From an uncultured bacterium (GTDB taxonomy: Bacteria > Patescibacteriota > Minisyncoccia > Phycocordibacterales > PALSA-1337), in assembly GCA_903872035.1 (NCBI GenBank), contig CAIQIZ010000020.1:1-53858 (forward strand): a stretch of 53,858 nucleotides of DNA, written 5' to 3'. The notes under the pieces are model-generated. The model saw only the letters and a list, made by a program, of their open reading frames with translations. It was not told the DNA's origin and ran no database searches. Shown piece by piece: positions 8,399 through 16,716 of this stretch; the first letter of the stretch is position 1; each line of letters starts with the position of its first letter. The position numbers and the translations under genes were made by a program.

Positions 8399-9541
8399 AT
8401 GAAAACTCTTCGCGATATCCCAAATTTAGAAGGCGTCAAAGTTTTGGTACGTGCCGATTTCAATGTTCCAGTAGAGAATGGTGTGGTCGTCGATGATTTT
8501 CGCATAAGAGCGGCCTTGCCGACAGTAGACTTTTTGTTATCCAAAGGAGCGGTTGTGATCCTGATGAGTCACCTGGAAGACAATGATGGCGAAAATCTGA
8601 CATTGCAGCCGATCGCTGACCGATTACAGAAATTGGAACGACCAGTTACATTTATTAAAGATTACGCGAAGGCCTACGAGATTATCAACACGCCCGCTTC
8701 GCAGGGTAGTTGTTATCTATTAGAAAATCTCCGTTTCTTTGAAGGTGAGAAGAAGAATGATAAGAAATTCGCGCAGCAGCTGGCATCGCTTGCCGATATC
8801 TATGTGAATGACGCTTTTCCTGTTTGTCACAGGGAACACGCTTCAGTTGTTGGAGTGCCACAATATTTGCCGAGCTATGCCGGCCTTCAATTGGAGAAAG
8901 AAGTCGCCAATCTTTCCTTGGCATTCAAACCATCCCATCCATTCCTTTTTATCTTGGGCGGTGCCAAATTTGAGACAAAACTGCCATTACTTGCCAAATT
9001 CATTGAGATCGCTGACGAGATATTTGTCGGCGGAGCATTGGCTCATGATCTCTTTAAAGTTAAGGGGTATGAGATCGGTCAGTCTATTGTGTCTAAGACC
9101 GATGTCGATTTGAGCGCATTCATAAAAAGTCCAAAGCTTCTCATGCCTATCGACGTCGTTAATCAAGAAGGCGTTTCTAAAGCGGCCGATTCACTTGAAG
9201 CCACTGATCAAATTATGGATAGCGGCCCGAAGACAGTCTCGATGCTCAAAGAAAAGATCGAATCAGCAAAGTTCATTCTTTGGAATGGGCCGCTTGGTAA
9301 ATATGAAGGAGGTTTCAAGCAACCAACATTGGAGGTGGCAAAAATGATCGGTGAGGCCACCAAGAAGAGTTTGGGAAAAGTTATCTCGATAGTCGGCGGG
9401 GGAGATACTATAGCGGCTACCGAAGAGCTCAAGAATCAAAGCGATTTCACATTCGTCTCGACCGGTGGCGGTGCCATGCTCGATTTCCTGGCCAAAGGGA
9501 TATTGCCAGGTATTCAAGCTTTGGAGGATTCGAAGGCTTAG
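8399..9541 (+). CDS. pgk: Phosphoglycerate kinase
   Basis: Makes ATP from 1,3-bisphosphoglycerate in lower glycolysis. 380 aa, slightly shorter than the usual 390-420. Motifs are the N-terminal RADFNVP, the substrate-binding Arg/His region around LMSHLED, the hinge around GGAKFETKLPLL, and the nucleotide-binding GGGDTIAATEE and STGGGAMLDFLAKG near the C-terminus. It is cotranscribed with tpiA (3-nt gap) and converges on the HIT gene with a 1-nt gap. Confidence 0.96.
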   Translation: MKTLRDIPNLEGVKVLVRADFNVPVENGVVVDDFRIRAALPTVDFLLSKGAVVILMSHLEDNDGENLTLQPIADRLQKLERPVTFIKDYAKAYEIINTPASQGSCYLLENLRFFEGEKKNDKKFAQQLASLADIYVNDAFPVCHREHASVVGVPQYLPSYAGLQLEKEVANLSLAFKPSHPFLFILGGAKFETKLPLLAKFIEIADEIFVGGALAHDLFKVKGYEIGQSIVSKTDVDLSAFIKSPKLLMPIDVVNQEGVSKAADSLEATDQIMDSGPKTVSMLKEKIESAKFILWNGPLGKYEGGFKQPTLEVAKMIGEATKKSLGKVISIVGGGDTIAATEELKNQSDFTFVSTGGGAMLDFLAKGILPGIQALEDSKA

Positions 9542-9542
9542 A

Positions 9543-9905
9543 CTAAGCAAGTGCCGCGATTATCTTCTTCGTGTTTCCTTCGAAATCAGTTCGATTTGCT
9601 TTGACGTCAGAATTAGGGAACACCCAGATATGCGCGTGAGGGACTTCGTCACCGACAATTTTACTTAGTATCCAATCAGTATTGAAAGCTTTGCGCTGTG
9701 CCAGTGCTATCTTCTGCGCAATCTTGAAATAGTCACCAATATTCTCTATGTCCCAAACCCAACGGCAGTGTTTCTTTGGAATGACTTGGACATGTCCTGG
9801 TGTATGCGGATGAATATCAAGAAAGGCCATGAAGTCTTTGTCTTCATAGACTATATGTGCTGGGATCTCTTTATTTACGATCTTGCAGAAGACACAGTCT
9901 TTCAT
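9543..9905 (-). CDS. HIT-family nucleotide hydrolase, variant triad
   Basis: A 120-aa histidine-triad protein, probably a nucleotide monophosphate hydrolase or transferase. The N-terminal CVFCKIV pair and [13 protein letters not shown] are typical of HINT/Fhit-like HIT proteins. The triad reads PHAHIWVFP at residues 89-97. The first two histidines (H90 and the nucleophile position H92) are kept, but the third is Trp94. Activity could persist because the nucleophile remains. It lies tail to tail with pgk. Confidence 0.85.
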   Translation of the reverse strand: MKDCVFCKIVNKEIPAHIVYEDKDFMAFLDIHPHTPGHVQVIPKKHCRWVWDIENIGDYFKIAQKIALAQRKAFNTDWILSKIVGDEVPHAHIWVFPNSDVKANRTDFEGNTKKIIAALA

Positions 9906-9946
9906 GGGTTTATTCTAATACATTCTCTCTTAAGATGAAATCTCCC

Positions 9947-9973
9947 AACAAAAAGACCCCGAGGATTGGGGTC
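9947..9973 (-). terminator. Intrinsic terminator of the minus-strand hypothetical gene
   Basis: On the minus strand GACCCC, a 7-nt loop and GGGGTC are followed by TTTTTG. It lies between the hypothetical gene at 10036 and the HIT gene and supports a real minus-strand transcript ending here. Confidence 0.75.
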
Positions 9974-10035
9974 AATAACGTTGGATGGTTGGCGTGAATA
10001 TGGATCTATTCCGTCATAGAACCATCTCGGCGGTT

Positions 10036-10446
10036 CTAGTAGAAAGGGAGGCCTTTGGTCGCGTCTGTCGTGGAGTGGATCACGGACTCTTGCACATATG
10101 AGCATTGAAGACAGGCGGCGAGGACACCCTCCATGAAACGCCATTGGTCGTGCCCATTGCCGCGACCGTTCATGGTCATGAGTATCAGGCAGGCTTTGTC
10201 GTTTTTTTTCACCTTTCGGGCAACGATGGCCAGCGCCCACATCTCCTTTGGATCGCGTATGAAGTGAACTCCTTCCATGGCAGTGTGACCGCGCACGCGG
10301 TCGTTGTATTTTTCCAAAGTTAGAACATGGATCTCGATTGGAGGGCATATTCTCTTGAGTTTGACTGGCATCATATTTTCGGCCTGTTTGACCAGTTCCT
10401 TCAAGGTTGCGCCACCGCCTCTCACAGTTATTATTTGTTTGTTCAT
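10036..10446 (-). CDS. Hypothetical protein, about 136 aa
   Basis: I do not recognise this protein. It is a compact, soluble-looking sequence beginning MNKQIITVRGGGATLKELV, with two Cys near the C-terminus (AACLQCSY) and no membrane segment. It is supported by a good promoter (TTGACA, 16 nt, TAATCT) whose -10 box ends 9 nt before the ATG, and by a strong downstream terminator. A longer overlapping reading frame on the same strand (9902-10483) has implausible composition and was rejected. Confidence 0.6.
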   Translation of the reverse strand: MNKQIITVRGGGATLKELVKQAENMMPVKLKRICPPIEIHVLTLEKYNDRVRGHTAMEGVHFIRDPKEMWALAIVARKVKKNDKACLILMTMNGRGNGHDQWRFMEGVLAACLQCSYVQESVIHSTTDATKGLPFY

Positions 10447-10455
10447 TCTGTCTGT

Positions 10456-10483
10456 AGATTACCTTCGGTGTGCTGTATGTCAA
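10456..10483 (-). promoter_or_regulatory. Sigma70-type promoter of the hypothetical gene
   Basis: On the minus strand TTGACA (10478-10483), a 16-nt spacer and TAATCT (10456-10461) lie 9 nt before the ATG at 10446. A TATAAT on the plus strand at 10495-10500 points the other way, towards recJ. Confidence 0.6.
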
Positions 10484-10546
10484 TATCTATCTGCTATAAT
10501 CGCTCCGCTCATATATCGTCTACGCTCGGATATTGTGGAATCAAGC

Positions 10547-10583
10547 TTCCACATATCCTCGCTTGCCGCTATACTTCGTCTTA
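10547..10583 (+). promoter_or_regulatory. Leaderless recJ promoter
   Basis: TTCCAC, a 17-nt spacer and TATACT (10570-10575) end 7 nt before the recJ ATG. The spacer sequence CCTCGCTTGCCGC is almost the same as that before the gene at 51679 (CCTCGCTTGTCGC then TATAAT). Confidence 0.6.
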
Positions 10584-12406
10584 TGCCATACCAAATCCGT
10601 CGACCGCTTTCTATTGCAGAGCAAGGAGAACTTGCCGGATATTCGCCTTTGCTGGCACATCTATTGTTTCATCGCGGCATTGTTAGTGGAATTGATGCCA
10701 AGGCCTTCATTTCGCCAGATTATGAATTGAGTAGCCATGACCCATTCCTGTTGAAAGGCGCGGAAAAGTCGGCGGAAAGGATCATTTCAGCGATTGAAAA
10801 GGACGAAAGGATAGCTATTTATGCTGACTATGATGCGGATGGCATCCCAGGTGCAGTTATTTGGGACGATTTCTTCAAGAGAATAGGTTTTACGAACTAT
10901 TCGATTTACATCCCACATCGCCACGATGAAGGGTTTGGGCTGAATAAAGAAGCGGTGGAACAATTGGCGGGTGAAGGAGTAAAGCTGTTGATCACTGTCG
11001 ACTGTGGCATTGCCGATATTTTGCCGGTGAATCGTGCTAACGAGTTGGGAATGATCGTAATCATCACTGATCATCATGAACCACCTCCGGAATTACCGCC
11101 TGCTTTTGCTATCGTTGACCATAAGCAGGTTGATTGTAGTTATCCTGATAAGAATATTTGCGGAGCAGCAGTCGGTTTCAAGCTGATTCAGGCAGTCATA
11201 AAGAAGGCGAAGGAGCAAGGAGTAGGGAGCAAGGAGCAAGGAAGCGCTGCGCTGCGCTGGCTACGAAATTTCAAAGAAGGCCATGAGAAGTGGTTCTTGG
11301 ATCTTGTCGGGATGGCCACTCTCTCGGACATGGTGCCCCTCACCGGTGAGAATAGGGCATTGGCATATTATGGATTGGCGGTGATGAGGAAGAGCCCGCG
11401 CAAAGGCATAATGCGGCTTCTGCATAAATTGAAGATAGCTCAAAGGCATATCACCGAGGATGACATTGCTTTTATGATAACGCCGAGAATCAATGCCGCC
11501 TCAAGGATGGGCGTTCCTATGGACGCATTCAAATTATTGGCAGCAGATAATGATACCGACGCCAATATCTGCGCAGATCATTTAGATAAGATCAATAACG
11601 AACGGAAAGGCGTGGTGGCCTCCTTGGTAAAAGAGGTAAAAAAGAAAGTTCATGAACGGCATGGCGCGTCTATTCCATCAGTCATAGTCCTCGGAAATCC
11701 GGAGTGGCGGCCATCGCTTCTTGGTCTGGCCGCCAATTCTTGTGCTGAAGAATTCGATCGCCCAGTGTTCTTGTGGGGAAGGGATGGTGATAATGTGATA
11801 AAGGGATCATGTCGTTCGGAAGGAAAGTCACATGTTGTAGAGTTGATGCGCGCCATGCCGATCGGCACACTCTCCCAATTTGGTGGCCACAAACATTCCG
11901 GGGGATTTGCTGTGGCCGAGGATGCCGTGCATTATTTGGAACAGAGATTGAATGAAGCCGCAGATAAAATTCGAAATTCGAATATTGAAATTCGAAACAA
12001 ATCAGAAAAACTAAACTCGAAATCAGAAACGACCGAGTTGATTGATTACGAGTCGGATTTCATCGACGCTGAATTATCATTGAATGAGATCACTTGGAGT
12101 CTTTACAATGATGTGGCCAAACTGGCACCATTCGGAATCGGAAATCCCAAGCCGGTCTTTCTCTTAAAGGAATTATTTATAGTCCAAGTGCGTCAATTTG
12201 GCAAAGGAAGCGAGCATGTCGAATTGGTTTTCAATAAACCGAATGGCGGAAAAATACCCGCCATCTCATTCTTTGGCGCGGAAAATGAATGGGCTAAGAC
12301 AGTAAAGGCTGGTTCAAAGATTGATTTGATTGCATCGCTTGAAAAATCTATGTTCAAAGGCACGCCGGAATTGCGCCTTAGAGTTATAGATGTGGTCAAT
12401 AAGTAA
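10583..12406 (+). CDS. recJ: Single-stranded-DNA-specific exonuclease RecJ
   Basis: A 5'-3' single-strand DNA exonuclease for recombination and repair, 607 aa from the ATG at 10583. That start is fixed by a -10 box 7 nt upstream; the open frame extends further but is not plausible. DHH-family motifs: IYADYDADGIPGAV (I), LLITVDCGIAD (II), VIITDHHEPPPELP (III) and LVGMATLSDMVPLTGENR (IV). The C-terminal OB-like part has KLAPFGIGNPKPVF. Two stretches look like in-frame repeat insertions: about residues 210-224 (KEQGVGSKEQG, Gly/Lys-rich) and 462-483 (KIRNSNIEIRNKSEK). Motif I has IPGA where many RecJ have ITSA. Confidence 0.92.
   Translation: MPYQIRRPLSIAEQGELAGYSPLLAHLLFHRGIVSGIDAKAFISPDYELSSHDPFLLKGAEKSAERIISAIEKDERIAIYADYDADGIPGAVIWDDFFKRIGFTNYSIYIPHRHDEGFGLNKEAVEQLAGEGVKLLITVDCGIADILPVNRANELGMIVIITDHHEPPPELPPAFAIVDHKQVDCSYPDKNICGAAVGFKLIQAVIKKAKEQGVGSKEQGSAALRWLRNFKEGHEKWFLDLVGMATLSDMVPLTGENRALAYYGLAVMRKSPRKGIMRLLHKLKIAQRHITEDDIAFMITPRINAASRMGVPMDAFKLLAADNDTDANICADHLDKINNERKGVVASLVKEVKKKVHERHGASIPSVIVLGNPEWRPSLLGLAANSCAEEFDRPVFLWGRDGDNVIKGSCRSEGKSHVVELMRAMPIGTLSQFGGHKHSGGFAVAEDAVHYLEQRLNEAADKIRNSNIEIRNKSEKLNSKSETTELIDYESDFIDAELSLNEITWSLYNDVAKLAPFGIGNPKPVFLLKELFIVQVRQFGKGSEHVELVFNKPNGGKIPAISFFGAENEWAKTVKAGSKIDLIASLEKSMFKGTPELRLRVIDVVNK
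11212..11253 (+). repeat. GGAGCAAGGAG repeat inside recJ
   Basis: About four tandem variants of GGAGCAA/GGAGTAG lie in frame within recJ. The same unit occurs in the next gene (12510-12546). Confidence 0.6.
11966..12030 (+). repeat. AAATTCGAA repeat inside recJ
   Basis: AAATTCGAAATTCGAATATT followed by AAATTCGAAAC and ACTCGAAATCAGAAAC: a degenerate 7-8 nt repeat in frame in the linker before the C-terminal domain of RecJ. Confidence 0.6.
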
Positions 12407-12418
12407 AATGGCGATCGC

Positions 12419-12435
12419 GTGATATTATATGGATA
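12419..12435 (+). promoter_or_regulatory. Extended -10 leaderless promoter of rnhA
   Basis: TGA plus TATTAT (12423-12428) ends 6 nt before the ATG at 12435, which would be the first transcribed codon. Confidence 0.5.
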
Positions 12436-13172
12436 TGATAACAATTTTCACCGATGGCTCATCACGAGGAAATCCTGGACCGGGAGGGTGGGGGGCAGTA
12501 ATCGCAATGAAGGAAGGAGCTAGGAGCAAGGAGATAGGAGAGGCGCAGACACAAATCACTGAATTGGGTGGAGGAGAAAAGATGACTACGAATAATCGCA
12601 TGGAATTGACGGCTTGCGTGCAGGGGCTGGTTAATACTCCAAAGGATTCGGAGGTGACGGTCCTTACGGATTCGTCATATGTCATTAATGGCATGACCAA
12701 GTGGATCCATGGCTGGAAGAGGAACGGCTGGAAGACAAAGACCAAAGACGATGTACTAAATAAGGACCTATGGATGGAGTTGGCGGATGAGATAAGCACG
12801 CGGCAGGTCCAGTGGAAACATGTCGGTGGTCATGTGGGGATTCTCGGTAATGAACGTTGTGATCATATAGCGACTGCATTTGCAGATGGTATGGATATCA
12901 AATTATATAAGGGATCGTTGGCGGATTATGATTTACCGGATGTTCTAGATGTTTCTTTGGATGCGAGCAAAGCCAAGGCGAAGAAATCATCCTCGGCACA
13001 TTCTCGAGCCAAGGCCTTTTCATATGTGAGTTCGGTGGGTGGCATTATTGAGACTCATCATACCTGGGCGGAATGCGAGAAAAGAGTGAAGGGTGCGAAG
13101 GGAGCCAAATTTAAGAAATCTATAAGCGTTGATAGTGAGCAAGAAATTATTGCTGAATTCGAGGCATTGTGA
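12435..13172 (+). CDS. rnhA: Ribonuclease HI with C-terminal hybrid-binding-like domain
   Basis: Degrades RNA in RNA-DNA hybrids. 245 aa against about 150 for the usual enzyme. Catalytic carboxylates lie in IFTDGSSRGNPGPGGWG, TTNNRMELTA, VLTDSSY and GNERCDHIA; HVGGHVGILGNE carries the conserved His. Residues 25-37 (MKEGARSKEIGEA) interrupt an early strand and derive from a GGAGCAAGGAG DNA repeat. The C-terminal part (about 193-228, YVSSVGGIIETHHTWAECEK then KGAKGAKFKK) looks like the viroplasmin/RNase H1 hybrid-binding domain, which is normally N-terminal. The start at 12435 is chosen over 12429 because the -10 box ends just before it. Confidence 0.9.
   Translation: MITIFTDGSSRGNPGPGGWGAVIAMKEGARSKEIGEAQTQITELGGGEKMTTNNRMELTACVQGLVNTPKDSEVTVLTDSSYVINGMTKWIHGWKRNGWKTKTKDDVLNKDLWMELADEISTRQVQWKHVGGHVGILGNERCDHIATAFADGMDIKLYKGSLADYDLPDVLDVSLDASKAKAKKSSSAHSRAKAFSYVSSVGGIIETHHTWAECEKRVKGAKGAKFKKSISVDSEQEIIAEFEAL
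12507..12546 (+). repeat. GGAGCAAGGAG repeat inside rnhA
   Basis: GGAAGGAGCTAGGAGCAAGG and GAGATAGGAG form a short tandem run in frame. It matches the run in recJ 1.3 kb upstream and encodes an extra loop absent from typical RNase HI. Confidence 0.55.
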
Positions 13173-13194
13173 TGTTTTGTGAGCGTTGTTTATT

Positions 13195-13260
13195 GCAAAG
13201 CGAACTCTGTTCTGTTTCAAACTGGCCCACAGTTCTGAAACAGAACAGAGTTCGCTTTGC
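13195..13260 (+). repeat. Long perfect hairpin, copy 1 (upstream of comEC)
   Basis: A 30-bp inverted repeat (13195-13224 with 13230-13260) has a 5-nt loop GCCCA and one bulged C at 13235. The inner part, CTGTTTCAAACTG, loop, CAGTTCTGAAACAG, is identical in copy 2 at 17468-17509. The outer arms differ in sequence between copies but keep pairing. It lies between rnhA and comEC and is not followed by a T run, so it is not an ordinary terminator. Confidence 0.85.
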
Positions 13261-13264
13261 TTTA

Positions 13265-13351
13265 AAATCTTCATAACTTCTTGAAACATTTTTTATCTGA
13301 TTTTGAACCTTTCTTCATAAGTTCTTCATTTGCGGAGCATACAATCACGAG
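13265..13351 (+). promoter_or_regulatory. comEC upstream block with leaderless -10 box
   Basis: A T-rich block (ATCTTCATAACTTCTTGAAA, TTTTTTATC, TTCTTCATTTGCGG) ends in TACAAT (13340-13345), 6 nt before the GTG start. It aligns base for base along most of its length with the block at 17527-17612. Transcription would start at the GTG itself. Confidence 0.65.
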
Positions 13352-14785
13352 GTGAGAAAAGGCGTCATCATCTTCTGGAGCATATTTGTAGCGGCTGCGA
13401 TTTTTCGTGTTTGGCAATCATTTGATGCAACGGCGCCGGATATAGGCGATTGTCTTAAGGAAACCATCACAGGTGTTGGCGCCATTGTAGTTGAGCCACA
13501 GAAGACGGGGACAGGACAAGTGTTGGTTGTGAAGGTGGAAAGAGCTGAGGAATCTTACGCTGTAGCTGATTACAATTCTCTTGATTCAAATCGATCATCG
13601 AATAAGAAATGTCCATCCGATATTCTTCTACGCATCAAGACCAAACTTTACCCCGAGTTTTCGTACAACGACAGAGTTACGTTTAAAGGAAAATTATTGG
13701 AGCCGATGAATTTTGGAAACGGCGGTAGCGGAAGGGAATTTGATTACAAAGGTTACTTGGCCAAAGATGATATATTTTACGAAATGAAGAGTGCTGTTGT
13801 GACGAAGGTCGACGAAGAAATCGCGCAAAAGCGGTCTGAGGCGGGCCCGATTTCAAATGTTACAAATAGAATCACTCTGTTTCTGTATTCTCTCAAATCA
13901 AAGTTCGTCGACAATCTGAATCGAACTTTAGGCGAACCGCATGCCGCTTTAGCTGCAGGTTTGGTGGTGGGTGAAAGGGCGGCCTTAGGTAAGGACCTTT
14001 TGAATGATTTTCGAACGGTCGGACTGATCCATATAGTAGTGCTTTCCGGATTCAACATCACTATTGTTGCCTATGCTATGCGACGCTTGCTCTCATTCTT
14101 GCCGCGAGTCTGGGGAATCCTGATCGGCGGAGTAGGCATCATCCTATTCGGAATTCTTGTTGGCGGTGGAGCCACGGTCGTGCGCTCATGCTTTATGGCT
14201 GGAATCGCCCTATCAGCGGATCTTCTGCGCCGCGATTACAGCGTGATTAGGGCGTTGGCTTTGGCAGCACTCCTCATGCTCATACAAAATCCTATGATTC
14301 TGCTTCATGATACGTCTTTCCAACTTTCATTTCTGGCGACTTTGGGTCTCTTGCTCCTGGCAAGCCCAATCGAGGGGCAGCTGAAATTCATCCCGGATAT
14401 TTTAGGAATTCGGGGAATAGTTGCGGCTACGGTTTCCACGCAGATATTTGTCTCACCGTTCATTCTTTACATAATGGGCCAGATTTCAATTATTGGCGTT
14501 GTCGTGAATATCCTAGTCTTGCCGAGCATTCCGCCCACTATGCTTTTTGTATTTCTCACCGGGGCCGGCGGCTTTGTTTGGATGCCGGCCGTAAAATTAT
14601 TCGGTTGGATCTCTCATATCTTTCTCTCATACGAGCTATTCATGGTGCAGAGTTTTGCTCGTCTACCATTTGCTTCGGCTCACGTATCGGCATTTTCCAT
14701 CTGGTGGGTCATCGGATTCTACGGAATATTTGCGATCACTTTTCTGATTATTAAATGGATAGATGCCGGGAAAAAGTTAAGATAG
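13352..14785 (+). CDS. comEC: ComEC/Rec2-type DNA uptake channel (lacks the metallo-beta-lactamase domain)
   Basis: The inner-membrane channel for uptake of transforming single-stranded DNA. 477 aa, where full ComEC is about 700-800 aa. Present: one N-terminal helix, an OB-like DUF4131 region at about residues 50-150 (DRVTFKGKLLEPMNFGNGG), and the polytopic competence domain from about 195 (AALAAGLVVGERAALGK, then IHIVVLSGFNITIVAYAMRR). The C-terminal metallo-beta-lactamase domain is missing and the protein ends in a membrane helix plus KWIDAGKKLR. A separate gene at 17613 encodes a ComEC-type beta-lactamase fold behind the same upstream block. GTG start, 6 nt after the -10 box. Confidence 0.88.
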   Translation: MRKGVIIFWSIFVAAAIFRVWQSFDATAPDIGDCLKETITGVGAIVVEPQKTGTGQVLVVKVERAEESYAVADYNSLDSNRSSNKKCPSDILLRIKTKLYPEFSYNDRVTFKGKLLEPMNFGNGGSGREFDYKGYLAKDDIFYEMKSAVVTKVDEEIAQKRSEAGPISNVTNRITLFLYSLKSKFVDNLNRTLGEPHAALAAGLVVGERAALGKDLLNDFRTVGLIHIVVLSGFNITIVAYAMRRLLSFLPRVWGILIGGVGIILFGILVGGGATVVRSCFMAGIALSADLLRRDYSVIRALALAALLMLIQNPMILLHDTSFQLSFLATLGLLLLASPIEGQLKFIPDILGIRGIVAATVSTQIFVSPFILYIMGQISIIGVVVNILVLPSIPPTMLFVFLTGAGGFVWMPAVKLFGWISHIFLSYELFMVQSFARLPFASAHVSAFSIWWVIGFYGIFAITFLIIKWIDAGKKLR

Positions 14786-14792
14786 GGTGCTT

Positions 14793-15488
14793 TTACTTCT
14801 GTAGGGTTGCCACTATCACCAATCTCTTATCATACGTTCTTTGATCTCCGACCCAGTTTCCTTCGCAGGTTATGAGTACCAGTCGTGAATCTGTTGATCT
14901 CATGATATCTGTTAGGGGAACTTGTTGGTAATTATAGGAGTTGACGCTGGATACTAAGAAATCAAGATTCGTTCCTTCTTCAGTCGTGATATATACATGA
15001 TCGCCGACGTTGATATTTGAAAGATGTTTGAAGACTCCTGGTAATCCTAGGCCATTGTCTACGTGACCGTCGATGAGGGCGCTGCCGGAAAGGCCTGGTG
15101 TGGCGCTATTCTCATACCAACCTACATCTGTAAAGTTGCTCGGTGAGCCGATCGTTCCTTTGGCTGTTATGCCTACATATTGGACCTTGGCATTTATTCC
15201 CAGGCTTGGAATAGAGAATCTTAGTGGATATGTTGGTGGGATGACGACGATCTTTTTGAGAAAGCCTGGATCGGTAGGGGAGGCTGCTGTAAGAGCCGGC
15301 GTTGCCAGAGGAGTTTGTGATGCTGCAAGAGATTCAGGTGTTATAGATTCAGATGTAACAGCAGCGCTGGCTGGCTCGTAAGATGGAAAAGAATAACCTA
15401 TGACAGCGCCAGTGTATGTGCGCACAAACACAACCGCCGCGATTGCGGCGATTGTGGTCGGCACAAAGTAAGAAAGGAAGCGTTTCAT
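14793..15488 (-). CDS. Class F-like sortase
   Basis: A cell-surface transpeptidase, 231 aa. It has one N-terminal anchor helix (about 8-30), a Thr/Ala/Ser-rich linker, then a sortase barrel from about residue 85. Catalytic residues are visible: H142 in LIDGHVDN, C208 in LITCEG and R222 in DKRLVIV. It lies 15 nt downstream of a gene whose product carries a VPNTG sorting-type signal, so the pair is probably a dedicated sortase and substrate. It converges with comEC (7-nt gap). Confidence 0.85.
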   Translation of the reverse strand: MKRFLSYFVPTTIAAIAAVVFVRTYTGAVIGYSFPSYEPASAAVTSESITPESLAASQTPLATPALTAASPTDPGFLKKIVVIPPTYPLRFSIPSLGINAKVQYVGITAKGTIGSPSNFTDVGWYENSATPGLSGSALIDGHVDNGLGLPGVFKHLSNINVGDHVYITTEEGTNLDFLVSSVNSYNYQQVPLTDIMRSTDSRLVLITCEGNWVGDQRTYDKRLVIVATLQK

Positions 15489-15503
15489 ACTTTTTTACTT
15501 TGA

Positions 15504-15968
15504 TTACGAGGTCGATACAGTGATACGGCTATCCATATAGGCTTTGCGGCTTATGTATACAACACTACCGACAAGAGCTAATGTTGCGACAGACAAGACG
15601 ATCCAATTGGTAGTCGCCATGCCTCCTGCTCCGGTATTGGGGACACCGGGTGTGACTGGTTGAGAATAGTTCAACGTGACTCCAGCTGTGCCGTTAGGAT
15701 CGCTGACGCCTCCACCATATGTCATGGTTGTTGCGTTATAGAAGGTACCATTGCCGTAGTAATATACCTGTTGTCCGCCCTGTGATGGCCCGGCATTGAC
15801 GTAGTAATATCCTGCCGCAAGCGGTCCAGCTCCCGAATTGACGGACATTCCAGACTGATTGTAGAGGACTGGCATGGTCGCGTATGTCTGCCCGAAGGCT
15901 ACGAAAGGCGTGACTGCCATAGCGGCGACAAGCACTGCGCTCGAAGCTATGTATGATAATTTTTTCAT
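15504..15968 (-). CDS. Small surface protein with VPNTG sortase signal
   Basis: 154 aa. A signal peptide (about 1-26, ending FVAFGQ) is followed by a Gly/Tyr/Asn-rich region (AAGYYYVNAG, VYYYGNGTFYN). The C-terminus carries VPNTG at 109-113, a hydrophobic helix at about 120-140 and the basic tail ISRKAYMDSR. This is the classic LPXTG-like sorting architecture with V in place of L. It is the first gene of a two-gene operon with the sortase at 14793. The binding partner or role of the mature domain is unknown. Confidence 0.75.
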   Translation of the reverse strand: MKKLSYIASSAVLVAAMAVTPFVAFGQTYATMPVLYNQSGMSVNSGAGPLAAGYYYVNAGPSQGGQQVYYYGNGTFYNATTMTYGGGVSDPNGTAGVTLNYSQPVTPGVPNTGAGGMATTNWIVLSVATLALVGSVVYISRKAYMDSRITVSTS

Positions 15969-16126
15969 TAGATTTTAGACGATTAATCTATAGTAATAAT
16001 TCGACATACATCATGACGAACCATTATGAGAAGTATTACAATTGCAATCGGCAATCTTGTAATGTCGTGACAAAGAGCTATTCGGGAATGCTGTGTTAAA
16101 GAGCGATAGAGATGACCTTTATGATA

Positions 16127-16705
16127 TTAAAGATACGAGATCAATCGTGAGGTTGGTGCAATCGTGAAGTTTTCCGGCTGGAGGATAGCTGTCACAACTA
16201 GGCGTTGGTCATAAGTCTTTTTGGAAGCAATGAATTTGCCATGGCAAGTGATGATCTTGAGAAGCGCGCCGCTGTAATCATTGAAGATCTGTTTGCTCGG
16301 AAAATTATCCGTTTTGTAAGCGTCGATTCGGCTTACAACAAAGTGTAGGATTTGACCGCCAGCATTCTTCACATCTATCGTGTCTCCGATATTCACTTTT
16401 TTCAATTGTTTGAATGGTCCGGGAATGCTCGCGCCATTATCAACATGGCCATCTATGATGGCGCTCCCGATCTGGCCAGGTGCAACGCCGTTCTTATACC
16501 AACCGGCTTGGACAAAGTTTGGAGGAGTATCTAGATTGCCTTTGGGAGTCACGCCTACGGGTATGATTGGAGCATCGATTTTTGCTGCAGGAATGACTAT
16601 ACGTACCGGCGGCAATTGCTGTGCCGCAGCAGTCTTATATGAAAAAGCTCCGACAAAAATCGAGGCGATGAGCAATATTTGCGCGACCATCCTGTTCCGA
16701 GACAT
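16127..16705 (-). CDS. Second class F-like sortase
   Basis: 192 aa from the ATG at 16705. It has an N-terminal hydrophobic anchor (about 6-29) and a sortase barrel from about residue 34. Catalytic residues are H87 in IIDGHVDN, C154 in IITCHG and R168 in DQRLVV. It is a paralogue of the sortase at 14793 but lacks the long Thr/Ala linker. A GTG at 16726 is in frame, but an extended -10 box (TGA plus TATTAT) lies between it and the ATG, so I chose the ATG. No substrate lies directly beside it. Confidence 0.82.
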   Translation of the reverse strand: MSRNRMVAQILLIASIFVGAFSYKTAAAQQLPPVRIVIPAAKIDAPIIPVGVTPKGNLDTPPNFVQAGWYKNGVAPGQIGSAIIDGHVDNGASIPGPFKQLKKVNIGDTIDVKNAGGQILHFVVSRIDAYKTDNFPSKQIFNDYSGALLKIITCHGKFIASKKTYDQRLVVTAILQPENFTIAPTSRLISYL

Positions 16706-16716
16706 CTTGGTGAAGA

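Noticed and set aside
9902-10483. 193-aa minus-strand open frame overlapping the hypothetical gene at 10036
   Set aside because: Composition is Arg/Pro/Ser-heavy and unlike a folded protein; it runs through the terminator at 9947-9973. The frame of the 136-aa gene fits the promoter and looks protein-like.
10304-10582. N-terminal extension of recJ by 93 codons
   Set aside because: The extension overlaps the opposite-strand gene and its promoter, has no RecJ homology, and a -10 box lies 7 nt before the internal ATG at 10583.
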